DNA of 64,000 nucleotides from Candidatus Alistipes faecavium (lineage in GTDB: Bacteria > Bacteroidota > Bacteroidia > Bacteroidales > Rikenellaceae), in the NCBI GenBank assembly GCA_019118605.1, contig DWYP01000049.1:124001-188000 (forward strand), written 5' to 3'. A program made the position numbers and the translations under genes. Under the pieces are notes generated by a model. The model did no database searches and was not told the origin of the DNA. It worked only from the letters and a program-made list of their open reading frames with translations. Positions 51,443 through 61,017 of the stretch are shown here, in pieces; position 1 is the first letter of the stretch; each line of letters opens with the position of its first letter.

Positions 51443-52969
51443 TCACTCGCAGCTCCCGGCCGCGGGGAGGATCATGCCTCCGGGGTTTGCGCGGTGCGCG
51501 GGAAGCAGCGCCCGCCGTTCGGAGACGGCGGCCGAACGGCTTTTCGGCGCAGGCTTCGAGCCCGTTTCGATCCATTGCAGCGCCACGGAAAGCAGCCCGT
51601 CGTCGGGATCCCCCCACTCCTCGATCGGCAGGGTGGACTCGGCGGCCTCGACGTCGGGGGCGAATCCGTCACCGTAGTCGCGGAATCCCGAGGCATTCTC
51701 CGAATAGAAGGTGATCGGGCTGAAGACGTATTCGTATCCGTCGAAGACTTTGGAGATGCTCTCCATGCCGACGTTCTTGCCGTTGGTCGTCGTGCCGACA
51801 ATCCGCACGTCGAGGCCTATGCCGCGCAGGCCGTTGATCACCAGTTCGCTGGCCGACGCCGTACTCTCCGAGCAAAGGACATAGACGCGCTCCAGTCCGA
51901 GCGAGAAGTCGAGGGCCTTGAGCACTTCGGAGTAGGTTCCGTCGCCGTAGTTCACGTTGCCGATGCGGAAGACGCTGCCCCGATCCCCGGCAGCCTGACG
52001 CTGCGCATTGGGCACCATGCGCGAGTAGATCTCCCCCTTGTGGGGCTGCCCGGCCACGAAGGTTCCCATCAGCAGGCTCGAGACGACATGTCCGCCTCCG
52101 TTGTAGCGAAGGTCGAGGATCAGGTCCTCGACACCTTCGCCCTGCAACGTCGCAAAGGCCTCGAGAAGCTTGTCGTCGTAATACATGTTGAACGAGTTAT
52201 AGCAGAGATAGCCGACCTTCACGTTGTTGGCGGCCGTCACGCTGCAGCACTTCCACACGGGATTGTCCTCGTAGCTCTCCGACCCGTAAACGATCTGCCG
52301 CGGATTTTCGAAACGGGAATCGTACACCGTGACGGTAACAGAACCCGAAGGGTATATGACCTTCTCGAAGGCATTTTCCATTTCGCTCTCCTGGATCGGT
52401 TCTCCGTTCACCTCGGCGATGATCTCCCCGCGTTTCAGACCCGCCTTCCCGGCCGGAGAATAGGGCGAAACCGCCCCGACAATAAACGCACAGGTTCTCT
52501 TCGCTGCGCTCACAAGCGTATAATAGACGTATTCGATTCCCGAACCCTCGGTCATCTCCCGCACGCCGCGCGTACGGGAGGCTTCCTCCTCGCCGGACTC
52601 GTAGCGCACGATATTGGAATAGAAGTACTGCCGTTTGCCGTCCGTCCAGTGCCCGTCGTCGTGGTTGATGTCGTCCTGGGCAGCGATATCCACGAGCATC
52701 TGCTCCAGAAGCTCCTCGTAACCGAGCGTATAGTCGGGGGTGACCGACTCCATGGCCTCGTTCCAGAGGTAGGCTTCCCGCATGTAATCGACCATCCAGT
52801 TTTTGAGTTCCTTGTCAGTGATCGTTTCGGATCCCGAACCCGGATTCGAGCCGGAATCGCCCGGCTTTTTGTCCAGTTCCGATGCCGTGGGGGCACAGCA
52901 CACCCCCAGAATAAGGGCCACGACCGGAAGAATCCACCGGCCTTTCATCTCTTTCCTCATCTCTTTCAT
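51443..52969 (-). CDS. S41 family peptidase lipoprotein with PDZ domain
   Basis: 508 residues from the first ATG (52969); ATGs at 52960 and 52948 are equally placed, and the last gives the more usual short signal MKGRWILPVVALILGVCC. Lipobox Cys then a linker (PGDSGSNPGSGSET), an N-terminal helical domain (NWMVDYMREAYLWNE), PDZ (SPYSPAGKAGLKRGEIIAEVNGEPI) and the S41 protease domain with VEDLILDLRYNGGGHV, nucleophile Ser in CSESTASASELV and the general-base Lys in TTTNGKNVG. A processing or housekeeping protease of the envelope. C-terminal tail past about 465 is low-complexity. Confidence 0.92.
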   Translation of the reverse strand: MKEMRKEMKGRWILPVVALILGVCCAPTASELDKKPGDSGSNPGSGSETITDKELKNWMVDYMREAYLWNEAMESVTPDYTLGYEELLEQMLVDIAAQDDINHDDGHWTDGKRQYFYSNIVRYESGEEEASRTRGVREMTEGSGIEYVYYTLVSAAKRTCAFIVGAVSPYSPAGKAGLKRGEIIAEVNGEPIQESEMENAFEKVIYPSGSVTVTVYDSRFENPRQIVYGSESYEDNPVWKCCSVTAANNVKVGYLCYNSFNMYYDDKLLEAFATLQGEGVEDLILDLRYNGGGHVVSSLLMGTFVAGQPHKGEIYSRMVPNAQRQAAGDRGSVFRIGNVNYGDGTYSEVLKALDFSLGLERVYVLCSESTASASELVINGLRGIGLDVRIVGTTTNGKNVGMESISKVFDGYEYVFSPITFYSENASGFRDYGDGFAPDVEAAESTLPIEEWGDPDDGLLSVALQWIETGSKPAPKSRSAAVSERRALLPAHRANPGGMILPAAGSCE

Positions 52970-52977
52970 CTCTTTCA
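52947..52977 (-). promoter_or_regulatory. Triplicated AAAGAG-ATG start region of the S41 gene
   Basis: On the minus strand AAAGAGATG occurs three times in frame (ATGs at 52969, 52960, 52948), the last after AGG. Each ATG therefore has the same purine-rich leader. This looks like a small tandem duplication of a ribosome binding site with start codon. Confidence 0.6.
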
Positions 52978-53008
52978 GCCTCTTTTAATTATTCAACCTG
53001 TTCATATA

Positions 53009-53686
53009 TCATTTTCCCTTCCCGGGACTCTGTTCCTGCGCACCGGCTTTTCGCACGGAGGCATAATGACGGCACCACGTCGTCAGTCCGCACGTCCCGC
53101 ATTTCGGCGCACGCGCCGTGCAGACGTAGCGTCCGTGCAGGATCAGCCAGTGATGGGCCACGGGCAGCAGGTGCCCGGGAATATTTTTTTCGAGGGTCAG
53201 CTCGGTCTGCAGGGGCGTTTTCGAACGCGTCGTGAGCCCGAGGCGCTCCGAAACGCGGAACACGTGCGTGTCGACGGGCATCACCTCCTTCTGCCACAGC
53301 ACCGCCCCCAGGACGTTGGCCGTCTTGCGCCCGACGCCCGGCAGCCGCTGCAGGGCCTCCAGGTCGCTCGGAACCTCCCCGCCGAACTCCGCGCACAGCA
53401 TCCGGGCCATGCCCGCAAGGTTGCGGGCCTTGTTGTTCGGGTAGGAGATGCTCCGGATGTAGGGGTAGATCTCCTCGGGCGTGGCCGCAGCCATTTCGAA
53501 CGGCGTCGGAAAGGCCTCGAACAGCGCCGGAGTGGTCATGTTGACCCGTTTGTCGGTGCACTGCGCCGAAAGGATCACCGCCACCAGCAGTTGGTAGGGA
53601 TCCTCGTAGTGCAGCTCGCTTTCGGCCACGGGCATGTGCTCCGCAAACCACGCGAGAATCCCTTCGTATCGCTCTTTGGTTGTCAT
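53009..53686 (-). CDS. nth: Endonuclease III
   Basis: 225 residues. Helix-hairpin-helix LQRLPGVGRKTAN with catalytic K121, catalytic D139 in VDTHVFRV, and the four-cysteine iron-sulfur cluster C189-x6-C196-x2-C199-x5-C205, all canonical. DNA glycosylase/AP lyase for oxidised pyrimidines in base excision repair. It starts 7 bp after the glycosyltransferase stop. Confidence 0.97.
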   Translation of the reverse strand: MTTKERYEGILAWFAEHMPVAESELHYEDPYQLLVAVILSAQCTDKRVNMTTPALFEAFPTPFEMAAATPEEIYPYIRSISYPNNKARNLAGMARMLCAEFGGEVPSDLEALQRLPGVGRKTANVLGAVLWQKEVMPVDTHVFRVSERLGLTTRSKTPLQTELTLEKNIPGHLLPVAHHWLILHGRYVCTARAPKCGTCGLTTWCRHYASVRKAGAQEQSPGKGK

Positions 53687-53693
53687 GTCGTTC

Positions 53694-54635
53694 CTATCGT
53701 TTGTTTTCCTTGCGCCCCTTGCGGCGGAAAAGGATCTTCTTCACCAGCAGCCCCGCCCCTTCGGGACAGAGCAGCAGCCGCGGGCAGCGGCGCACGTCGC
53801 TCCACCAGCGGGCCAGATACTCCCCGACGCCGCCCTCCCACGAGAGGGTCCACAGCGCCACCGAACTGCGGCGCCGAAGGATGCGGAAACGGTTGCGGCC
53901 CGTGCCGTAATGCGCCTCGAACCAGAGGCTGACGTCCATCAGCGAGTCGCAGAAGGCGATCCGCCGCCGGTAGGCCGTGCTGTGGCTCACGCTGTCGGGC
54001 AGGCGGCGGTGTACGGCCGTGACCTGCGGAAGGCTGGCGAGGCGGCTGCGCACCGAAAACCACAGCCACATCGGGGCGTCATCGGTCAGCCACTCGGGAT
54101 GCTCCTCGGGGCGCACCTCCGCGTAGTAGCGGGCAATCAGGTCGCGTCGCGCCAACGTCGCGCAATTGGTGATCGTCAGGCTGCACAGCAGGCGGTCGAA
54201 ATCGGTGTAGTGGGCAGGGTGGTCGGGGGCGGTGCGCCCTTCGGCCTGCCAGAAATTCAACGCCCCGGTGTAGCACATTCCGCACGCAGGGTCGGACTCC
54301 ATGTACTCGACCTGCCGCCGGAGCTTGTGCGCATCGCACCACCAGTCATCGCCGTCGAGGTAGGCGACATACCGCCCGCGGCACGCCTCGAACGTGCGGC
54401 GGTAGTTGGCCCGCCATCCGACATTCTCCGCAGAGGTCACCAGCCGGATCCGATCCGGATATCGCGCCGCATAGGCCTCGCACACGGCCCGCGTGCCGTC
54501 GGTGCTGCAGTCCTCGCCCAGCACCAGCTCCACACCGAACGAGGTCTGCTGCTCCAGCACGCTCTCGATGGCGCGCGGGAGGTAGGCCTCGTGGTTGTAG
54601 GTAGTCATGCAGACCGAAACAAGCGGCGTATCCAT
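53694..54635 (-). CDS. Glycosyltransferase family 2
   Basis: 313 residues. GT-A fold with LVSVCMTTYNHEAYLPRAIESVLEQ at the start, the nucleotide-binding ED in VLGEDCSTDGT and the metal-binding DGDD in YVAYLDGDDWW. A sugar transferase, probably for surface polysaccharide or glycoprotein glycans; donor and acceptor unknown. Lies between the helicase and nth genes with short gaps. Confidence 0.95.
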   Translation of the reverse strand: MDTPLVSVCMTTYNHEAYLPRAIESVLEQQTSFGVELVLGEDCSTDGTRAVCEAYAARYPDRIRLVTSAENVGWRANYRRTFEACRGRYVAYLDGDDWWCDAHKLRRQVEYMESDPACGMCYTGALNFWQAEGRTAPDHPAHYTDFDRLLCSLTITNCATLARRDLIARYYAEVRPEEHPEWLTDDAPMWLWFSVRSRLASLPQVTAVHRRLPDSVSHSTAYRRRIAFCDSLMDVSLWFEAHYGTGRNRFRILRRRSSVALWTLSWEGGVGEYLARWWSDVRRCPRLLLCPEGAGLLVKKILFRRKGRKENKR

Positions 54636-54648
54636 GGCGTTTGAAGGT

Positions 54649-57192
54649 TCAGAGCCGCGTCAGTTTGGCAAATTTCGCAAGCAGGGTCTTCACTCCGGCA
54701 TCTCCGAAGTCCACCACGAGCTTGTAATCCGCGGCAAGGGTCTCGATGCGCCGGATGACGCCGACGCCGAAGATCGGATGCGCGACGCGCTGATCCACGG
54801 CATATCCGCCGCCCGACGTGCTGCCCTCCGCAGCGGCCGGGCGCGTTCCCACCCTCCGCAGCCCTTCGGTCTGCGGCTGCAGCGGCTCCACACGCGGCGG
54901 CACGGCGGCCGGGCGTGGCCGGTCCCCCTGCGGGTCGCGGGCATAGCGGCGGGCCGTGCCCGATTCACCGTCCGCAGGGCGTGCGAACCCGCCCCGGGAG
55001 CTCCCGGAGCCGTATGCCCCGCGACCCCCTGCCGGACTGTTGCCGAAACGGCCGTTCGCAGCATTCGTCCCGGAGCGTTCGCCGCCCTGCCGGTTCTGTT
55101 GGAAGCGGTAGTCGAAACGCCGCCGCAGCTCCTCGATGGCCGAGCGCCCGCCGCCGTCGCCGTCGCCCGGACGCCGCGAGGGGCGCTCCTCCGGCTCCGT
55201 TTCCGAATCGACGTAGCGCGGGTCGATCTCGCGCAGGAAGCAGCTCGGATGCGAAAACTCCATATTGCCCCAGCGGAACCGCATCTCGGCATAGGAGAGC
55301 GTCGCCGCAACCTTCGCACGCGTAAGGGCCACATAGAAGAGCCGACGCTCCTCCTCCAGCCCGTCGGGCGACTCCAGCGCCCGCTGCGAAGGGAAGAGGT
55401 TCTCCTCCATGCCCACGATATAGACATATTTGTATTCGAGGCCCTTGGCCGAATGGACGGTCATCAGCGTCACCTTGTTGCGATCCTGCGGGTCGTCCTT
55501 GTCCATGTCGGTCATGAGCATCATGTTCTGCAGCCACTCCTCGATGGTCGCCTCCTCTTCGGCCGGACGCTCGCCGTTGCGGATCTCGGCGTCGCAGCGC
55601 TCCTTGAACTCCTGCATCGAGTTGAGCAGCTCCTCGATGTTGTCCAGCGCCGAGGTCGCCTCCGGGGTGTTCTCCGCACGGTAGGCGGCCAGGATGCCCG
55701 AACGCGAAGCGATCTCCAGGCCGAATTCGTAGAGGCTCTTGTCGCTGCGCGCGAGCGACAGCGCGCGGATCATCGCCACGAACTCCGTAACCTTGCGCGC
55801 AATGGCCCGCCCGACGGGATCCTGCGGCGCCTCGGCAACCAGCTCGTCGACCGCTTCCCACATCGACACGCCCCGTTCGGCGGCCAGCTGCGCGATACGC
55901 TGCACGGTCGTCTCGCCGATGCCGCGCGCCGGGTAGTTCACGATACGGCGGAAGGCCTCGTCGTCGCGAGGGTTGATCACCACGCGGATGTAGGCCATCA
56001 GATCCTTGATCTCCTTGTGGTCGTAGAACGACGAACCCTTGTAAATGCGGTAGGGAATGCCGCGGCGGCGGAGGTTGTCCTCCAGCACCGCCGACTGGTT
56101 GTTCGTGCGGTAGAGGATCACCGCCTCCGACCAGTCGTCGCCCGCAGCACGCACCTTGTCGCGCAGATCCGAGACCACCGTCTCGGCCTCCTCGCGGTCG
56201 GTATAGGCCCGCAGGATGCGGATCTTCTCCCCCACGGCCCCCTCCGAGAAGCAGGTCTTCTCCATGCGCCGGGCGTTGTGCTCGATCACCGAGTTGGCCG
56301 CCTCGACGATCGTGCGCGTCGAGCGGTAGTTCTGCTCCAGCTTGAAGACCTCCGCCTCGGGATAGTCCTTGCGGAACGAGAGGATGTTCTCGATCTTCGC
56401 CCCGCGGAACGAATAGATCGACTGCGCGTCGTCGCCCACGACGCAGACCTTCGAGTGGTGCTGCGAAAGGCGCCGGATGATGACATACTGCGCGTAGTTC
56501 GTATCCTGGTACTCGTCGACCAGGATGTAGCGGAACTGCTCCTGGTAGCGCGCCAGCACGTCGGGGCAGTCGCGCAGCAGGATGTTGGTCTGCAGCAGCA
56601 GGTCGTCGAAGTCCATCGCGCCGTTGTGCCTGCAGCGCTGGCAGTAGATGTTGTAGATGTTCCCGAACTCGGGAATCTGCGCCTGACGGTCCTCGGTGGC
56701 ATAGGCCGCATTGGCCAGATAGGCCCCGGGGGTCACCAGGCAGTTTTTGGCATAGGATATGCGCGAGGCCAGCCGTGCGGGCTTGTACTTCTCGTCCGGG
56801 AGGTTCAGCTCGCGGACGATGGTCTTCAGCAGGTTCCGGCTGTCGGAGGGCTCGTAGATCGTGAACGACTGCGTGAAGCCGATCCGTTCGGCATTCTCGC
56901 GCAGGATCCGCGAAAAAACCGAATGGAACGTGCCCATGCGGATGTAGCGGCTCCGGGCGTCGGGAAGCATCGCCGCAATGCGCTCGCGCATCTGCTCGGC
57001 GGCCTTGTTCGTGAAGGTCAGGGCCAGGATGTTCCACGGCTTCACGCCCTGTTCGATCATGTAGGCGATGCGCGAGGTCAGCACCCGCGTTTTGCCCGAA
57101 CCGGCGCCGGCAATAATCAGCGACGGGGCGTCGTAATGCACGACAGCCTCGCGCTGCGCAGCATTCAGGCCTTTCAATATCGGAGATTCCAT
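54649..57192 (-). CDS. UvrD/PcrA-type ATP-dependent DNA helicase
   Basis: 847 residues. SF1A motifs in order: Q-motif LNAAQREAV, Walker A G29-AGSGKT, Walker B region ILVDEYQDTN, GDDAQSIYSFRGA, LEQNYRST, LMTVHSAKGLEYKYVYIVGMEE, and RRLFYVALTRAK. A low-complexity Gly/Arg/Ser linker (about 640-780) and a small C-terminal Tudor-like domain (DQRVAHPIFGVGVIRRIE) follow, as in PcrA. It acts in repair and in removing proteins from DNA. Confidence 0.95.
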   Translation of the reverse strand: MESPILKGLNAAQREAVVHYDAPSLIIAGAGSGKTRVLTSRIAYMIEQGVKPWNILALTFTNKAAEQMRERIAAMLPDARSRYIRMGTFHSVFSRILRENAERIGFTQSFTIYEPSDSRNLLKTIVRELNLPDEKYKPARLASRISYAKNCLVTPGAYLANAAYATEDRQAQIPEFGNIYNIYCQRCRHNGAMDFDDLLLQTNILLRDCPDVLARYQEQFRYILVDEYQDTNYAQYVIIRRLSQHHSKVCVVGDDAQSIYSFRGAKIENILSFRKDYPEAEVFKLEQNYRSTRTIVEAANSVIEHNARRMEKTCFSEGAVGEKIRILRAYTDREEAETVVSDLRDKVRAAGDDWSEAVILYRTNNQSAVLEDNLRRRGIPYRIYKGSSFYDHKEIKDLMAYIRVVINPRDDEAFRRIVNYPARGIGETTVQRIAQLAAERGVSMWEAVDELVAEAPQDPVGRAIARKVTEFVAMIRALSLARSDKSLYEFGLEIASRSGILAAYRAENTPEATSALDNIEELLNSMQEFKERCDAEIRNGERPAEEEATIEEWLQNMMLMTDMDKDDPQDRNKVTLMTVHSAKGLEYKYVYIVGMEENLFPSQRALESPDGLEEERRLFYVALTRAKVAATLSYAEMRFRWGNMEFSHPSCFLREIDPRYVDSETEPEERPSRRPGDGDGGGRSAIEELRRRFDYRFQQNRQGGERSGTNAANGRFGNSPAGGRGAYGSGSSRGGFARPADGESGTARRYARDPQGDRPRPAAVPPRVEPLQPQTEGLRRVGTRPAAAEGSTSGGGYAVDQRVAHPIFGVGVIRRIETLAADYKLVVDFGDAGVKTLLAKFAKLTRL

Positions 57193-57236
57193 GTCCGCAA
57201 AAATAAATTTAAGAATTAAATTTTCAAAGAAAATAA

Positions 57237-57244
57237 TATCTTTG
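57237..57244 (+). promoter_or_regulatory. -7 promoter element of the bat operon
   Basis: TATCTTTG, exact to TAnnTTTG, 81 bp before the MoxR start, in the AT-rich divergent gap between helicase and MoxR genes. A small GC hairpin (57275-57288) lies in the leader. Confidence 0.55.
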
Positions 57245-57325
57245 CAATCGAATCGTTAAAATTATTAACCACGCGCCCCCGCAGGGGCTGCAGACCGGCA
57301 AATAAAACACAACAAGCATAACACC

Positions 57326-58324
57326 ATGAGCGAAGTCATCAACATCAAAGAACTCAACGAACGCATCGAACGCGAATCGGTATTCGTCGATACGCTCCGC
57401 ACCGAAATGGGCAAGGTCATCGTGGGTCAGAACCACCTGGTCGAGACCCTGCTGATCGGGCTGCTCTCGAACGGGCATATCCTGCTCGAAGGCGTTCCGG
57501 GACTGGCCAAGACGCTGGCCATCACGACGCTGGCAAAGGCCGTCGATGCGGGATTCTCGCGCATCCAGTTCACCCCCGACCTGCTGCCCGCCGACCTGAT
57601 CGGTACGCTGATCTACTCGCAGAAAAACGAGGACTTCGTCGTCCGCAAGGGCCCGATCTTCGCAAACTTCGTCCTCGCCGACGAGATCAACCGCTCCCCG
57701 GCCAAAGTGCAGTCGGCACTGCTCGAGGCCATGCAGGAGCGTCAGGTGACCATCGGGGACAACACCTACCCGCTGCCGCAGCCCTTCCTGGTGCTCGCCA
57801 CGCAGAACCCCCTCGAGCAGGAGGGTACCTATCCGCTGCCCGAGGCGCAGGTCGACCGTTTCATGCTCAAGGTCAAGATCTCCTACCCCAAGAAGCAGGA
57901 GGAGCGTGACATCGTGCGCATGAACCTCTCGGGGGCCGGAATGCCCGAGGTCAACAAGGTCATCACCCCCGAGGACATCGTCAAGGCCCGCAAGGTCGTA
58001 GAGGACGTATACATGGACGAGAAGATCGAGAAGTACATCGTCGACATCATCTTCGCCACGCGCGAGCCCGCCGAATACAACCTCCAGAAGCTGCAGAACC
58101 TGATCGCCTACGGAGGTTCGCCGCGTGCATCCATTTCGCTCGCGAAGGCCGCACGCGCCTACGCCTTCATCCGCCGCCGCGGGTACGTCATCCCCGAGGA
58201 CGTGCGGGCCGTGTGCCACGACGTGCTCCGCCACCGCATCGGCCTGACATACGAGGCCGAAGCCGAGAACATCACCACCGAGGAGATCATCACCGACATC
58301 CTCAACAACGTAATCGTACCCTAA
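57326..58324 (+). CDS. MoxR family AAA ATPase
   Basis: 332 residues. Walker A GVPGLAKT (56-63), Walker B VLADEINRSPAKVQSALLEAMQE, sensor ATQNPLEQEGTYPLPEAQVDRF, all typical of MoxR. Works as a chaperone-like ATPase with VWA proteins coded downstream. First gene of the six-gene bat operon. Confidence 0.96.
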   Translation: MSEVINIKELNERIERESVFVDTLRTEMGKVIVGQNHLVETLLIGLLSNGHILLEGVPGLAKTLAITTLAKAVDAGFSRIQFTPDLLPADLIGTLIYSQKNEDFVVRKGPIFANFVLADEINRSPAKVQSALLEAMQERQVTIGDNTYPLPQPFLVLATQNPLEQEGTYPLPEAQVDRFMLKVKISYPKKQEERDIVRMNLSGAGMPEVNKVITPEDIVKARKVVEDVYMDEKIEKYIVDIIFATREPAEYNLQKLQNLIAYGGSPRASISLAKAARAYAFIRRRGYVIPEDVRAVCHDVLRHRIGLTYEAEAENITTEEIITDILNNVIVP

Positions 58325-58326
58325 CG

Positions 58327-59211
58327 ATGCAGGAGACCGAGAACGATATTCTCAAACGCGTCCGGAAGATCGAGATCAAGACCCGGGGTCTGTCGAACGA
58401 GATCTTCGCCGGGAAGTACCATACGGCGTTCCGCGGCCGGGGCATGTCGTTTTCCGAAGTCCGCGAATACCGTGCGGGCGACGACGTGCGCGACATCGAC
58501 TGGAACGTCACGGCACGCTCGCGAAAGCCCCACATCAAGGTCTACGAGGAGGAGCGCGAGCTGACGATGATGCTCCTGATCGACGTCTCGGCATCGCGGA
58601 TGTTCGGATCGACAGACCGCCTGAAGAAGAACATCATCACCGAAATCGCCGCCGTGCTGGCCTTCTCGGCCTCGCAGAACAACGACAAGGTCGGATGCAT
58701 CTTCTTCTCGGACCGCATCGAGAAGTTCATACCCCCGAAGAAGGGGCGCAGCCACATCCTGATGATCATCCGCGAACTGATCGGATTCCGTCCCGCGTCC
58801 TCCGCGACGAAGCTCTCCGAACCGGTGCGCTTCCTGACGAACGTCAACAAGAAACGCTGCACGACCTTCATCCTCTCGGACTTCATGGACGACGCCTCGG
58901 ACCGGACGGCCCTCGAGGACGCCCTGAAGATCGCCGGGAGCAAGCACGACCTGGTGGGCATCCGCGTCTGCGACCCCCGGGAGGCGGAGCTTCCCAACGT
59001 GGGGATCGTCGAGCTGCGCGACGCCGAAAGCGGCCGCAAGGTCTGGGTCGACACCTCCTCGCGGGCCGTGCGTGACCACTATGCCGCCTCGTGGCGCGCG
59101 TTGAGCGAACGCATCGACTCCACGCTCCGCCACTACCGCATCGACACGGCCTGCGTGTCGACCGACGGCGATTACGTCGCCGAACTCATGAAACTCTTCA
59201 AACAGCGATGA
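58327..59211 (+). CDS. DUF58 domain protein (VWA-like)
   Basis: 294 residues from ATG 58327, 2 bp after the MoxR stop; the frame is open further up but inside moxR. The DUF58 signature FRGRGMSFSEVREYRAGDDVRDIDWNVTAR is followed by a VWA-like part with the MIDAS-type MLLIDVSASRMFG. Regularly paired with MoxR. Overlaps the next gene by 4 nt. Confidence 0.94.
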   Translation: MQETENDILKRVRKIEIKTRGLSNEIFAGKYHTAFRGRGMSFSEVREYRAGDDVRDIDWNVTARSRKPHIKVYEEERELTMMLLIDVSASRMFGSTDRLKKNIITEIAAVLAFSASQNNDKVGCIFFSDRIEKFIPPKKGRSHILMIIRELIGFRPASSATKLSEPVRFLTNVNKKRCTTFILSDFMDDASDRTALEDALKIAGSKHDLVGIRVCDPREAELPNVGIVELRDAESGRKVWVDTSSRAVRDHYAASWRALSERIDSTLRHYRIDTACVSTDGDYVAELMKLFKQR

Positions 59212-60176
59212 AACGACTTCTTGTTTTGGCCATGCTGTGCGGGCCTCTGGCGCTCGGAGCGCAGGAGCGGCCCGTCGTCCGGGCGCACGTCGAGCCCGAC
59301 AGCATCATGATCGGCGACCGCTTCGACTACGTCATCGACGTGGAGAAGGATCTCGTGCAGGTCGTGGAGTTCCCCGAGTTCGACCTCCCGAGCGGGGAGA
59401 TCGAGCTGGTCGAAAGCTGCCCGGTCGACACCCTGCAGCGCGAAGGACGCCAGCTCAAACTCCGCAAACGATACCGCCTGGCCGCCTTCGAGGAGGGGAA
59501 GTTCAACCTCGGAACCGCCCGGGTGCTCTATGCCGACAAGAACATCATCGACACGCTCCAGAGCGCCGATTCGGTCTACCTCGAGGTGGCGACCTTCCAG
59601 ATCGACTCCACCTCGCAATCGATCTATGACCTCAAGGCGCAGAAGACCCTGCCGTTCCGTTTCGGGGAGGTCGCCGGGTATGTCCAGTGGGCCGTGCTCG
59701 CGCTGCTCATCCTCGTCGCCGCGGCCTACGCCTTCCACAAGTGGCTCGAGCGCCGCGGGAAGCACTTCGCGGATCTTTTCCGCCCGACGCCCCCGCTGCC
59801 GCCCCACGTGGCCGCCATCCAGGCCCTCGAGGCGCTGCACAACCAAAAACTCTGGCAGAACAACCGACACAAACAGTACTATTCGGGACTCTCGGACATC
59901 GTGCGCACCTACATCGCCGCACGCTGGGAGATCGGGGCCATGGAGATGACCTCCGACGAGATCATCGAAGCCATGCGCGGCGAGGAGCTTCCCGACAAGG
60001 CCCGCATGGATCTGACGACGATCCTGCGCGACGCCGACCTTGTGAAGTTCGCCAAGGCCACGCCCGATGCGGAGCAGAACGAGAACGATTACCTGAAGGC
60101 CTACTATTTCGTCGAGGAGACGAAACTCGTCGAGGAACCCGCGCCGACGGACGGGGAGGCCCCGGAGCAAAATTAA
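59208..60176 (+). CDS. BatD-like exported protein with one internal TM helix
   Basis: 322 residues from ATG 59208 (signal MKRLLVLAMLCGPLALGAQ). A periplasmic beta-rich part (VEPDSIMIGDRFDYVIDVEKD) comes before a membrane helix (about 157-178, YVQWAVLALLILVAAAYAFHKWL) and a cytoplasmic helical part (LSDIVRTYIAARWEIGAMEMTSDEII). Shape and position fit the shortened BatD/DUF4381-like proteins of Bacteroidetes bat operons. Exact role unknown. Confidence 0.78.
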   Translation: MKRLLVLAMLCGPLALGAQERPVVRAHVEPDSIMIGDRFDYVIDVEKDLVQVVEFPEFDLPSGEIELVESCPVDTLQREGRQLKLRKRYRLAAFEEGKFNLGTARVLYADKNIIDTLQSADSVYLEVATFQIDSTSQSIYDLKAQKTLPFRFGEVAGYVQWAVLALLILVAAAYAFHKWLERRGKHFADLFRPTPPLPPHVAAIQALEALHNQKLWQNNRHKQYYSGLSDIVRTYIAARWEIGAMEMTSDEIIEAMRGEELPDKARMDLTTILRDADLVKFAKATPDAEQNENDYLKAYYFVEETKLVEEPAPTDGEAPEQN

Positions 60177-60187
60177 CCGACAAGACC

Positions 60188-60967
60188 ATGTACAGGATTC
60201 TGCATATCACCCTTCTGATGCTTCTGACGGCGGCCGGCGTCTCGGCACAGCAGCTGCCCGAGCGGTCGCTCGTGCGCAAGGGAACCCGGCAATACCACAA
60301 AGGCAACTACGAGCAGGCGATCAGCCGCTACGAGGAGGCACTGAAAGCCGCTCCGGGGCAGTTCGAGGCGACCTACGATCTCGGGAACGCCCTCTACAAG
60401 GCCGAGCGCTACGACCACGCCGAGCAGACCATGCAGCAGGCCGCAGCCGACTCGCTGCGCAGCGATGAGGAGCGTGCCGAGGCCTTCTACAACCTCGGGA
60501 ACGCACAGTTCAAGCAGCAGAAGTACAAGGAGGCGCTCGAGAGCTACAAGCAGTCGCTGCGCCTGAACCCCGCCGACATGGAGGCCAAATACAACTATGC
60601 CTACACCAAGCGGCTGCTGGACAAGGATCAGAACGGCGGAGGCGGAGGCGGCAACGACCAGCAGAACCAGGATCAGAACAAAGATCAGAACCAGAACCAG
60701 AATCAGGATCAGAACAAAGACCAGAACCAGAACCAGGATCAGAATAAAGACCAGAACAACCGGAATCAGGATAAAAACCAGGATCGGAACGGGCAACAGG
60801 ATCCTTCGAAGCAGGATCCCGGACAGGGGCAGCCGACTCCCTCGGGTATCTCGCCCCAGGAGCAGGAGCAGATGCTCGACGCCATTCAGGCCCAGGAGGA
60901 CAAGACCCAGGAAAAACTCAAGGAGAAAAACAAGGGCGTGGTGCTCCGGGGCAAGAAGAACTGGTGA
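60188..60967 (+). CDS. TPR protein of the bat operon (BatC-like)
   Basis: 259 residues from ATG 60188 (signal MYRILHITLLMLLTAAGVSAQ). Three TPR units (about 35-135; e.g. FEATYDLGNALYKAERYDHAEQ, AEAFYNLGNAQFKQQKYKEALESYKQSLRLNP), a GGGGGG hinge, then an Asn/Gln/Lys/Asp repeat stretch (about 160-205) from DNA repeats at 60661-60790, and a final helix ending KGVVLRGKKNW. Likely periplasmic adaptor of the Bat complex. The repeat tail may vary in length. Confidence 0.88.
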   Translation: MYRILHITLLMLLTAAGVSAQQLPERSLVRKGTRQYHKGNYEQAISRYEEALKAAPGQFEATYDLGNALYKAERYDHAEQTMQQAAADSLRSDEERAEAFYNLGNAQFKQQKYKEALESYKQSLRLNPADMEAKYNYAYTKRLLDKDQNGGGGGGNDQQNQDQNKDQNQNQNQDQNKDQNQNQDQNKDQNNRNQDKNQDRNGQQDPSKQDPGQGQPTPSGISPQEQEQMLDAIQAQEDKTQEKLKEKNKGVVLRGKKNW

Positions 60968-61017
60968 TCCGCACCATGAACGAATATTGATTTTCCATCC
61001 TTAATCCCATCGCTTCC

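Noticed and set aside
50216..53932. 1238-codon open frame on the plus strand
   Set aside because: Runs antisense across lysR, DHH, S41 and nth genes, all of which are clearly real.
54607..57219. 870-codon open frame on the plus strand
   Set aside because: Antisense of the UvrD/PcrA helicase; an effect of high GC.
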